From assembly GCA_001567165.1 (NCBI GenBank), contig LNFQ01000016.1, forward strand, positions 1 through 38,650: 38,650 nt of DNA, in the 5' to 3' direction. The position numbers and the translations under genes are program-made. Positions 17,005 through 24,500 of this stretch are shown here, piece after piece. The notes beneath the pieces were generated by a model that saw only the letters and a program-made list of their open reading frames with translations, was not told the DNA's origin and searched no databases. The stretch comes from Bacteroidetes bacterium OLB11. GTDB taxonomy: Bacteria > Bacteroidota > Bacteroidia > Chitinophagales > Chitinophagaceae. How positions within the stretch are numbered: the first letter of the stretch is position 1; each line of letters starts with the position of its first letter.

Positions 17005-17232
17005 ATGGTTATCATCACACATCAAAGAGAAAAATGTATTGGTTGCAATTACTGTGTAGAGCTTGCATTTCAACGCTGGCGTATGTCTAAAAAAGATGGA
17101 AAAGTGACGCTGATTAGTGGAGTCAACAAAAAGGGATTTTATTCAACCAAAGTAGGCGATGAAGAATTGGAAGATAATTTAAAAGCCGCACAAGCATGCC
17201 CTATGAATATCATTCAAGTAAAAAAAAATTGA
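17005..17232 (+). CDS. Single-cluster ferredoxin
   Basis: A ferredoxin of 75 residues. Cysteines 11, 14 and 17 (CIGCNYC) with Cys65 in a CP pair give four ligands for one [4Fe-4S] cluster. The gene starts one base after the U32 stop codon, implying co-transcription and probably tight coupling. U32-type tRNA hydroxylation proteins carry an iron-sulfur cluster, so this ferredoxin may supply electrons or help cluster assembly for its neighbour. That link is inferred from position only. Confidence 0.85.
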   Translation: MVIITHQREKCIGCNYCVELAFQRWRMSKKDGKVTLISGVNKKGFYSTKVGDEELEDNLKAAQACPMNIIQVKKN

Positions 17233-17273
17233 TTAATTTTACAAACTAACTTATTATTAAAAAAAATAAAACT

Positions 17274-18644
17274 ATGGCATCCATTTTTGAACCCTTTAGA
17301 ATAAAATCAGTAGAACCCTTAACATTCACAACTCGTGAGCAGCGAGTACAACTTTTAAAAGAAGCAAAAAACAATGTATTTCTTATCAAAGCAGAACACG
17401 TTTTGATAGACCTACTCACAGACAGCGGCACCTCTGCAATGAGTGCTCAGCAATGGGCAGGCATGATGGTTGGCGACGAATCGTATGCAGGTGCTAAAAG
17501 TTATTTTCGTTTTCAAGAAAAAGTCCATCAAATTACCGGGTTCAAAAATATCATTCCAACGCACCAAGGACGTGCTGCCGAAAAAATCATATTCACTTTA
17601 CTAGGTGGTAAAGGTAAAACTTTTGTGAGCAATACTTTTTTTGACACCACTAGAGGTAATATTGAATTTTCAGGAGCAGAAGCTCTAGACTTTTTAACTG
17701 AAGAAGGAAAAATACCTCATCATATCGCAGATTTCAAAGGAAATATAGACACTAAAGCTTTGGAAGAATATATTCAAAAAAGAGGTGCTGAAAACATTCC
17801 AATGTGTGTGATGACTATCACCAACAATTCAGGCGGCGGTCAACCCGTATCTCTTCAAAACATCAGAGAAACTGCTGCTATTTGCAAAAAATATCAAATA
17901 TTATTTTTCATTGATGCGTGCCGATTTGCGGAAAATGCCTACTTTATCAAACAAAGAGAAAAAGGATATGAAAACAAATCAATATTAGAAATATCACAAG
18001 AAATATTTTCACTCGCTGACGGCTGTACCATGAGTGCTAAAAAAGATGCCTTGGTAAATATCGGAGGGTTTCTTGCAATGAATGATGATAAGTTAGCACT
18101 GGAATCTAAAAATTTATTGATTATTACAGAAGGGTTTCCTACTTACGGAGGCTTAGCTGGTCGAGATTTAGAGGCTATTGCACAAGGTCTTGAAGAAGTT
18201 CTTGATGAGGAATATTTAAAATACCGAATTGGAAGTATTCAATACATGGGTGAAAAATTAAAAGCAGCTGGCGTTCCCTTAATATTACCTACAGGTGGAC
18301 ATGCTGTCTATTTAGATGCTAAAAATTTCCTCCCACATATCCCCGCTTCTGAGTTGCCCGGCATCGCTTTAACCAACGCCTTATACATAGAAGGTGGCAT
18401 TAGAGGTGTTGAAATTGGCTCGCTCATGTTCGGAAAATATGATGAAAACGGAAACCATATCGCACCGCCAATGGAGCTTGTCCGACTTGCTATTCCTCGA
18501 AGAGTTTATACTCAAAGTCATCTTGACTTTGTTTGTGACACCGCTATCAAAGTGTATCAACAAAAAGAAAATTACAAAGGGTATAAAATCACTTACGAAT
18601 CGCCATTATTAAGGCATTTCACAGCTCACATGGAAGCTTTGTAA
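17274..18644 (+). CDS. tnaA: Tryptophanase (tryptophanase / tyrosine phenol-lyase family)
   Basis: A PLP-dependent beta-lyase of 456 residues that releases indole (or phenol), pyruvate and ammonia from the aromatic amino acid. Family segments run the whole length: LIDLLTDSGTSAMS, IPTHQGRAAEK (residues 94-104), TITNNSGGGQPVS, FIDACRFAENAYFIKQREKGY, and MSAKKDALVNIGG with the PLP lysine at Lys257. GFPTYGGLAGRD and LRHFTAH follow. The FFDTTRGN and NYSF-type details sit closer to tryptophanase, but the tyrosine phenol-lyase branch is close and cannot be excluded from sequence alone. It lies 41 bases after the ferredoxin gene. Confidence 0.88.
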   Translation: MASIFEPFRIKSVEPLTFTTREQRVQLLKEAKNNVFLIKAEHVLIDLLTDSGTSAMSAQQWAGMMVGDESYAGAKSYFRFQEKVHQITGFKNIIPTHQGRAAEKIIFTLLGGKGKTFVSNTFFDTTRGNIEFSGAEALDFLTEEGKIPHHIADFKGNIDTKALEEYIQKRGAENIPMCVMTITNNSGGGQPVSLQNIRETAAICKKYQILFFIDACRFAENAYFIKQREKGYENKSILEISQEIFSLADGCTMSAKKDALVNIGGFLAMNDDKLALESKNLLIITEGFPTYGGLAGRDLEAIAQGLEEVLDEEYLKYRIGSIQYMGEKLKAAGVPLILPTGGHAVYLDAKNFLPHIPASELPGIALTNALYIEGGIRGVEIGSLMFGKYDENGNHIAPPMELVRLAIPRRVYTQSHLDFVCDTAIKVYQQKENYKGYKITYESPLLRHFTAHMEAL

Positions 18645-18666
18645 TGGTTGGATTTAAACCATTTTT
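18643..18666 (+). terminator. Terminator hairpin after tryptophanase
   Basis: A 7-bp stem (643-649 with 657-663 of 18,000) with a seven-base loop is followed by five Ts. It begins at the tryptophanase stop codon and reaches the end of the convergent acyltransferase gene. Confidence 0.45.
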
Positions 18667-19546
18667 AAACTAATTTTTCTTCTTCCCAAAAAGGAAAATA
18701 ATTATGCCATTGGAGTGGATATACTTTTATCATCTTTTCTATTTCTTTGGTATAATCATTTAAAATAGTTGGAATATCTTGTTTTCCTTTATCGTATATT
18801 TTAGCTCTACTAGCAAAAAAATGATAATGTTTTAAACCTTCTTTCAAAGCAAACACAAAACTAACCGGGGTTTTAAATGTAGTAGCCAACACAAAGGGTC
18901 CAATCGGGAATTTTGCTTTAGCTCCTAGCAAATTTGTTTCAATCGTTTTGTTTCCTTCCACAAATCGGTCTGCATGAATGCACACAAATTCATTTCGTTT
19001 TAATGCCTCATTAATTTCATAAATATGGCTCAGGTCATCTTTTATAAAAATCACATGAAAACTTCTATCCCTAATTTTTTCTAAATACTCTTTAATTTTT
19101 TCTTGCTCTACTTCATACATCACAATATTAATATTCGTTTTAAGCCTTTTTAATAAATGTCCGGCTGCTTCCCAATTTCCAACATGAGCACTAATGAGTA
19201 GTCCTCCTTTTCCTTCTTGCACCATTTTTTCCAAATTAATCACGCCATCATGATTGATAGAGAAAGGTGAAGAAATTCCACTCATCAAAATCATTTTGTC
19301 AATCAGGCTTCTACCTAAATAATTAAAATTTTCATAGATTGAAATTTTAGTTTTCAGGTAATTGTATCCTAATCGTTTTTGAAAATAATAATGAAGCGGT
19401 GCCTTTGATTTTCCTGGAAAAAAAAAGTAGTAAATTGTGACTAATCGTAATAAGCCATAAGCTGGAAATATTCCTGCTGTTTTTAGGATAAAAACAAAAA
19501 TTTTATACCCAAGCGGGTTTCCTCTCGTCTTACCCCAAGCTGCCAT
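18665..19546 (-). CDS. LpxL-type acyltransferase (flexirubin/aryl-polyene type cluster)
   Basis: A membrane-associated acyltransferase of 293 residues related to the lipid A acyltransferases LpxL/LpxM. The catalytic HX4E motif is HVGNWE (His121, Glu126) in LLISAHVGNWEAAG. The N-terminus (WGKTRGNPLGYKIFVFILK) is a form I recognise from Bacteroidota flexirubin clusters rather than from housekeeping LpxL. It starts one base after the ACP stop. The three genes KAS-ACP-acyltransferase form one operon, so the enzyme probably attaches an ACP-bound chain to a lipid or small acceptor. The true substrate is not known. Confidence 0.82.
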   Translation of the reverse strand: MAAWGKTRGNPLGYKIFVFILKTAGIFPAYGLLRLVTIYYFFFPGKSKAPLHYYFQKRLGYNYLKTKISIYENFNYLGRSLIDKMILMSGISSPFSINHDGVINLEKMVQEGKGGLLISAHVGNWEAAGHLLKRLKTNINIVMYEVEQEKIKEYLEKIRDRSFHVIFIKDDLSHIYEINEALKRNEFVCIHADRFVEGNKTIETNLLGAKAKFPIGPFVLATTFKTPVSFVFALKEGLKHYHFFASRAKIYDKGKQDIPTILNDYTKEIEKMIKVYPLQWHNYFPFWEEEKLV

Positions 19547-19547
19547 T

Positions 19548-19805
19548 TTAAATGTTGCTTTTGTCTTCCATTTTTTGGATTACGTAGTCGTAAAAATCTT
19601 GTAAAGTTAGCATTGATTGAAAGTCTTCCGGTTTTACTTTAAACCCAAAATTACTTTCAATACTCACGACTAAGTCAACATAATCAAGACTATCCAAATC
19701 GAGTGTTTCTTTAATGGGTGCTGATGGTTTGATTTTAGATTCATCCACTTCAAAATCTTCAATCAGAAAATGGTTAATAGTATCAATAATCTGTTCTTTG
19801 TTCAT
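19548..19805 (-). CDS. Acyl carrier protein
   Basis: An acyl carrier protein of 85 residues. The phosphopantetheine serine is Ser39 in LDLDSLDYVDLVV. The protein is acidic around helix II, as usual. It is not the housekeeping ACP (no fabF/fabG partner set), but the carrier of the adjacent KAS and acyltransferase genes. It starts nine bases after the KAS stop, and its own stop is one base before the acyltransferase start. Confidence 0.9.
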   Translation of the reverse strand: MNKEQIIDTINHFLIEDFEVDESKIKPSAPIKETLDLDSLDYVDLVVSIESNFGFKVKPEDFQSMLTLQDFYDYVIQKMEDKSNI

Positions 19806-19814
19806 AGTTCAATT

Positions 19815-21050
19815 TTAATTAGAGTTTGGATTCCATTTTTTTACAATTAAAGATGAATTAGTACCTCCAAATCCAAATGAATTGGACAAATATACATCAA
19901 TATTTTTTTCGATGGTTGTGTTGGCTATTTTTAATTTTTGAGAATGTTCATCTGGATTTTCAAAATTCAGATTAGGTGCTATAAAATTGTTCTGCATCAT
20001 TAAAGTTGTATAAACAACTTCGCTAGCTCCTGCCATCCAACACTCATGCCCTGTCATTCCTTTAGTTGAGCTGATATAGGGCATTGAATCTTCAAACGCT
20101 TTATAAATAGCTTCAGCTTCACTTGCATCTCCTGCTAGGGTGGAAGTAGCATGTGCGTTTAAATAATCAATATCTTTTAGTTGTACTTTCGAATCTTGTA
20201 TAGCTCTTATAAGGCTACGATATGGACCATCAACGGTTGGGTTTGAGATATGAGCTCCATTGCTTGAAAAACCATAGCCGATAATTTCGCCTAAGATGGG
20301 GACTCCTCTCCTTTTTGCACTTTCTAGGCTTTCGATAATTACAGTTGCTGCACCACCACTTGGAACCAATCCGTCACGATCACGATCAAAAGGGCGAGAT
20401 GCTTTATGAGGTTCGTTTTCTCGTATTGAAAAAGCACCAAGTGCATCAAAGTTTGGCATAGAATAAAGGTTAGTTTCTTGAGCTCCACCACAAACAATCA
20501 TATCCTGCATTCCATTTTTTATGAACATATAACCCAAGCCAATACTATGAGAACCACTAGCACAAGCTGCACTCATCGTTAGGTTAATCCCTTTCAATTT
20601 AAAAATGGTAGAAAGGTTCATATTGACTGTTGAATTGAGTACTTGAAAAACCGAAGCAGAACCGAGCAAAACTGTATCTTTCTTTTCTCTCAGTTTATCA
20701 ATTCCTTCAATGACAGCTTGAGCACAAGTATCATTTCCATAAATAATCCCAACCTCATTATTTTCAAAATATTCTTCATCAATATTTGCAACTTTCATAG
20801 CTTCTTTTGTAGAAACATAAGCATACTCTGCATGTTCGGGCATAGTGATTCTTGCTCTTCTATCAATAAGCCCTTTCAAATTGGGTCTTTCTACGAATCC
20901 GGTTAGGGCACTTCTATATCCAAATTCTTTTCTTTCGGGTGCCACTATGATTCCACTTTTACCTTCATATAACGACTTAGCCACTTCGTCCAAATTTTTT
21001 CCGATACAAGAGTATATTCCAATTCCAGTAATAACGACTCTATGATTCAT
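19815..21050 (-). CDS. Beta-ketoacyl-ACP synthase (KAS II-like), first gene of the KAS-ACP-acyltransferase operon
   Basis: A condensing enzyme of 411 residues in the FabF-like superfamily. The active cysteine is Cys163 in SAACASGSHS. The histidines are His300 in NAHATST and His335 in TGHECWMAG, with Lys330 before GMTGHE. All three catalytic residues are present. The segments ERKEFGYRSALTG and FDRDRDGLVPSGGAA, and the overall form, match the KAS proteins that open flexirubin and aryl-polyene gene sets in Bacteroidota. The next genes (ACP and LpxL-type acyltransferase) support this. A gldJ terminator lies just upstream, so the operon starts here. Confidence 0.9.
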   Translation of the reverse strand: MNHRVVITGIGIYSCIGKNLDEVAKSLYEGKSGIIVAPERKEFGYRSALTGFVERPNLKGLIDRRARITMPEHAEYAYVSTKEAMKVANIDEEYFENNEVGIIYGNDTCAQAVIEGIDKLREKKDTVLLGSASVFQVLNSTVNMNLSTIFKLKGINLTMSAACASGSHSIGLGYMFIKNGMQDMIVCGGAQETNLYSMPNFDALGAFSIRENEPHKASRPFDRDRDGLVPSGGAATVIIESLESAKRRGVPILGEIIGYGFSSNGAHISNPTVDGPYRSLIRAIQDSKVQLKDIDYLNAHATSTLAGDASEAEAIYKAFEDSMPYISSTKGMTGHECWMAGASEVVYTTLMMQNNFIAPNLNFENPDEHSQKLKIANTTIEKNIDVYLSNSFGFGGTNSSLIVKKWNPNSN

Positions 21051-21090
21051 ATTTTATAAGATTATTAAAGTAAAATTACAATTTTTTATA

Positions 21091-21120
21091 AAAAAAAGGT
21101 TGCTAATTATAAGCAACCCC
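21091..21120 (-). terminator. Rho-independent terminator of gldJ
   Basis: On the minus strand a 7-bp stem (118-112 with 104-98 of 21,000; GGTTGCT on the plus strand) and a seven-base loop precede seven Ts (21097-21091). It lies between the gldJ stop (21142) and the KAS start (21050), isolating the two units. Confidence 0.75.
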
Positions 21121-21141
21121 CTTTTATAAAAAAATTATTAA

Positions 21142-22659
21142 TTATCTAGATTTCTTTTTGCTTCCGTAGAAATAATTTCCAGCGGGTCCTTTTAGTGAAG
21201 GGCTGCCTAATCTATCCATGCAACATCTGAAACCGATAGTAGAGCTAGAGTGGTCAGCTTGAAGGAAGCGTCGAGTGCCGGGACTCATCCAATATGCTCT
21301 ATCAGCCCAGCTACCTCCTTTATACACATGAGCATCATCATTGATTAGTGTTGATTTTGCATAGTCGTAAAATACAGCACTTGAGCTATCTCCGTCAGAG
21401 TAATCGATGACATTAGCTTGTCTATAGTTTATATTTTTATTTGCTAATTCTTCATCTGTTACTTTTCTTTTTACTAAGTGACCGACACTGTCTTTTTCTT
21501 CAAAAGTAAAGTCTTCAAGAGTAACATAAGTATCGAATACGTTTCCTCTGAATGGTCTGAAATCGTCTGCATCTAAAGGAGTGTTTGGTCTATAAACATC
21601 TAATACCCATTCGCTCACATTACCGGCCATATTATATAACCCGAAAGCATTTGGTTTGTAAGAGTAGATAGGTGCAGGAATATCAGCATTATCGTTAAGA
21701 CCTCCGGCTACCCCCATTTGGTCACCTTTTCCTCTTTTAAAGTTTGCTAATTGTTCACCTTGATAAGCATTTCTGATTCCTTCTCTTGTGGAAAGATTAT
21801 CAGACCAAGGATATATTTGTCTGTCTGTCACAACTTCTTCTCCTCTACGTCTTTTGCTATCGGGTTCTGGGTTTCGACCTATAAGCCCTAAAGCTGCATA
21901 TTCCCATTCTGCTTCTGTTGGAAGACGATAGTCTGCGGTTAAGATTCCATCTTCATATCTAATATTTCTTTTACCACCACCGGTTGGGTCAATATCTCTC
22001 TTTTTAATACCTGCTTTTCCTTCGTATTGACCAGCGATATATGTATTTAAATTGAAGTTATCTTCAGACACTTGATAAGGATTTTTCTTTAAATATCCTT
22101 TTTTAATTAATATTAACTCATTCACTCGATCTGTTCTCCAAGAACAGTAAAGGTTTGCTTGATTCCAACTTACTCCCACTACCGGATAATTGTTATAAGC
22201 AGCATGTCTAAAATACATTTTCACTTGAGGTTCGTTGTATTGAAGAGCTCTTCTCCAACATTGAGTATCGGGCAAAGCTTTTTGATATATTTCAGGATAG
22301 TCGTTTCCATAAACACGATTAATCCAATATAAATATTCTCGGTAATGAATATTTGCAACTTCGGTTTCATCCATATAAAAAGAGGAAACACTCACAGTAC
22401 GTGGCACATTATTATTTTCGTAAGTTAAGTCTTCGTCAGTTTGTCCCATTGTAAAGCGTCCACCTTGTACAAATTGCAAACCAGGTCCTATATATTGTCC
22501 TTCATATAAAGGCACATCAAAGCCACCATAGCCCGGGTCGTTATACGACCAACCTGTTTTGGATGATACAAGATTACTTGATTTTTTACCACCGCATGAC
22601 GCTAAAAAAACCATCGTACTAAGCAATAATAATCCATTAATTCCGAATATTCTTTTCAT
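21142..22659 (-). CDS. gldJ: Gliding-motility / T9SS lipoprotein GldJ
   Basis: GldJ is an outer-membrane lipoprotein needed for gliding and for type IX secretion in Bacteroidota. It belongs to the formylglycine-generating-enzyme-like fold family. The lipoprotein signal MKRIFGINGLLLLSTMVFLASC has its lipid cysteine at residue 22. The ATG at 22659 is preferred over 22683 because of this signal. Family segments include SKTGWSYNDPGYGGF, GGRFTMG, SFYMDETEVANIHYREYL, YPVVGVSWNQANLYCSWR and NMAGNVSEWV. GldJ rather than GldK is supported by the TGW-NDP start and the YLKKNPYQVSE insert. It stands alone, without gldKLMN. Together with the T9SS domain at the left edge it shows an active T9SS. Confidence 0.88.
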   Translation of the reverse strand: MKRIFGINGLLLLSTMVFLASCGGKKSSNLVSSKTGWSYNDPGYGGFDVPLYEGQYIGPGLQFVQGGRFTMGQTDEDLTYENNNVPRTVSVSSFYMDETEVANIHYREYLYWINRVYGNDYPEIYQKALPDTQCWRRALQYNEPQVKMYFRHAAYNNYPVVGVSWNQANLYCSWRTDRVNELILIKKGYLKKNPYQVSEDNFNLNTYIAGQYEGKAGIKKRDIDPTGGGKRNIRYEDGILTADYRLPTEAEWEYAALGLIGRNPEPDSKRRRGEEVVTDRQIYPWSDNLSTREGIRNAYQGEQLANFKRGKGDQMGVAGGLNDNADIPAPIYSYKPNAFGLYNMAGNVSEWVLDVYRPNTPLDADDFRPFRGNVFDTYVTLEDFTFEEKDSVGHLVKRKVTDEELANKNINYRQANVIDYSDGDSSSAVFYDYAKSTLINDDAHVYKGGSWADRAYWMSPGTRRFLQADHSSSTIGFRCCMDRLGSPSLKGPAGNYFYGSKKKSR

Positions 22660-22832
22660 GTTAGTTTTTATCATTTTTTTCAAAAATAAATTTATTTTCT
22701 ATTTTTTCGATATAAAGAAAGTACAATTATATGACATTCATTTGAAAATTACAATCTTATTGTAAAATTTTCTTAAAAAAATTTTTTTTACTTTTTTCAA
22801 TTTTTATTTGTATTTATCTATTTTTCAGCATA

Positions 22833-23495
22833 TTACTCCTTTATTGATTGATTCATAAACTGTATAAAGGGGGCCATTATTTCGATACTGTTGAGGATAG
22901 TTGTAAATACAGATTCATTCATACACTCTTCATCTAAAATATTTTTCATCACTGTAAAACTTTTTAATTTTAAATATTCAGCGGCTTTGCGGTTTGTTTC
23001 AAATCCTTTTCGCACTTTTTTTAATTGGCTCTCTTTATTTAAATCTCCAAATGTTTTTTTGAATTTTTTTTCGTTTATTATTTTAAAAAAATCTTCCGTA
23101 TTATAATCAATCTCTTGTAATATTTTATTAAGTTCATTGGGTGTTGGCATCCATATTCCACCACCTATAAAGCTGTTGCCTGGCTCTAAATGTAAATAGT
23201 AACAAGCACCTTGAGTTTTCTTACCTTGTGGCCCGATAGCCGCACCAAAGTTGATTTTGAAAGGTGATTTATCTTTTGAAAATCGCACATCTCGATTCAA
23301 TCGAAATATACATTGTTTTGTCAACGTGGATTCATACGATTGATCTTTTTTTTTCATTTCAATCAAAATTTTTTCTACCATATTAAAAAAATCATTTTTT
23401 GCAGAAGCATACTCTTTCTGATGAGAAGCCATCCAGTCTCTGTTATTATTTAATTTTATATTTTTTAGAAAATCTATTGTGTTTTTTGAAAACAT
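22833..23495 (-). CDS. DUF2461 (TIGR02453) family protein
   Basis: A protein of 220 residues of the DUF2461 family. The motifs NNNRDWMASHQKEYASAK (residues about 16-33), FRLNRDVRFSKDKSPFKINFGAAIGPQGKK (about 64-92) and the GGGIWMPTPNELNKI segment are characteristic. The length is normal. The family is widespread in Bacteroidota and has no established function. It is a single gene between gldJ and the secreted protein at 23574. Confidence 0.88.
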   Translation of the reverse strand: MFSKNTIDFLKNIKLNNNRDWMASHQKEYASAKNDFFNMVEKILIEMKKKDQSYESTLTKQCIFRLNRDVRFSKDKSPFKINFGAAIGPQGKKTQGACYYLHLEPGNSFIGGGIWMPTPNELNKILQEIDYNTEDFFKIINEKKFKKTFGDLNKESQLKKVRKGFETNRKAAEYLKLKSFTVMKNILDEECMNESVFTTILNSIEIMAPFIQFMNQSIKE

Positions 23496-23573
23496 TTTTA
23501 ATTATTTTACGTTTAAGAATAGAAAATACAAAAATATTCATTATCTTTCGCACCTAAAAATATTATAATTCAG

Positions 23574-24432
23574 ATGTATAAACAAATTTTCAGTCTTGCC
23601 ATTGCCTTTACGCTTGTAGGATTTTCATTTTGTAGTCAGGCACAATCGAACAAAGAGAAAAAAAGTAAATATTTTCAAAACAACATTCCCGAAGCAGAAT
23701 TTAATGTGGAAGGATTTTTTACCGAAAACGAAAAAAATGAAGTAGATGAAAAACCTATCGAAAATGAGTATAAAGTAAATGTGACAACTAACGAAAAAGA
23801 AGGGAAGTATAAAAATGAAAAACGTATAATCAATAAACAAGCAGATCAAGATGTAATCTATACAAGACCCGCTCAAACAGAAGACAGAGCTCCTCAAAAT
23901 GCTCATCCCGAAAAACCAAAAGGCTATTACACTAGCTATGGTGCTTACGTCACATACGATGAAAGTCGTAGCCGATATGACCGATACTATGATGAATCTG
24001 CTCCCGCAAAAACCGAACCTCATTATAGAGAACCGGCTCCTAGAGCTATAGAAGCTCCTCAAAAACCTCGAAAAGAAAAAATCATCAAAATGTCAAATAA
24101 AGAAAACGAATACCAAACAACAGTTGTCAAAAGAAGATATACCAACCTTGACGTTTTGGCTGACGATTTAGATTTGGCAAAAGTACAAAAACCAGTATTT
24201 AAAGGTATTTGCACCGAAGCTGCTCGTGATGTAGATGCAATTATTGTCAATAAAACATTGACTAGCCTCGAAAAAAATTACCAATTAAAACAATGTTATG
24301 TATTAAGAGATAAAAGACTTCGTGAAGTATTAGACACCGATCAATATAAAAAAATTCTTACGTATTAAAGATGCTGATGAATATTTAATTCTTACTCATG
24401 ACTTAGAATTAAAAGACGGAGTCAATAAATAA
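23574..24432 (+). CDS. Secreted protein of unknown function, Tyr/Pro/Glu-rich (one extra A near the end)
   Basis: A signal peptide (MYKQIFSLAIAFTLVGFSFCSQAQ) is followed by a long low-complexity region rich in Lys, Glu, Asn, Tyr and Pro (residues about 25-180), such as RSRYDRYYDESAPAKTEPHYREPAP. A small C-terminal domain (residues about 190-265) contains VFKGICTEAARDVDAIIVNK. The direct reading stops at 24368. Reading the A run at 24348-24354 as six bases extends it by about 20 residues (FLRIKDADEYLILTHDLELK) to a stop at 24432. I do not recognise the family. A near-consensus -7 element (TATCTTTC, 23542-23549) precedes it and a terminator follows. Confidence 0.6.
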
Positions 24433-24450
24433 TATTTTATATCTTCCTAA

Positions 24451-24478
24451 AAAACCATCCAATTGGGTGGTTTTTTTT
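24451..24478 (+). terminator. Rho-independent terminator after the secreted protein gene
   Basis: A stem of CCATCC (455-460) with GGGTGG (465-470), a four-base AATT loop and an outer A/T extension are followed by eight Ts. It lies 18 bases after the corrected stop at 24432. Confidence 0.8.
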
Positions 24479-24500
24479 ATTTTTACCAAAATTATATTTC

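Noticed and set aside
17274..18644. Tyrosine phenol-lyase as the main call
   Set aside because: Several segments (FFDTTRG, SAKKDA, GFPTYGG, EIGS) agree better with tryptophanase. The alternative is kept in the entry.
21071..21084. Promoter-like TAATTTTA before the KAS gene
   Set aside because: It overlaps the gldJ terminator T-run side and has no -33 element at the right distance.
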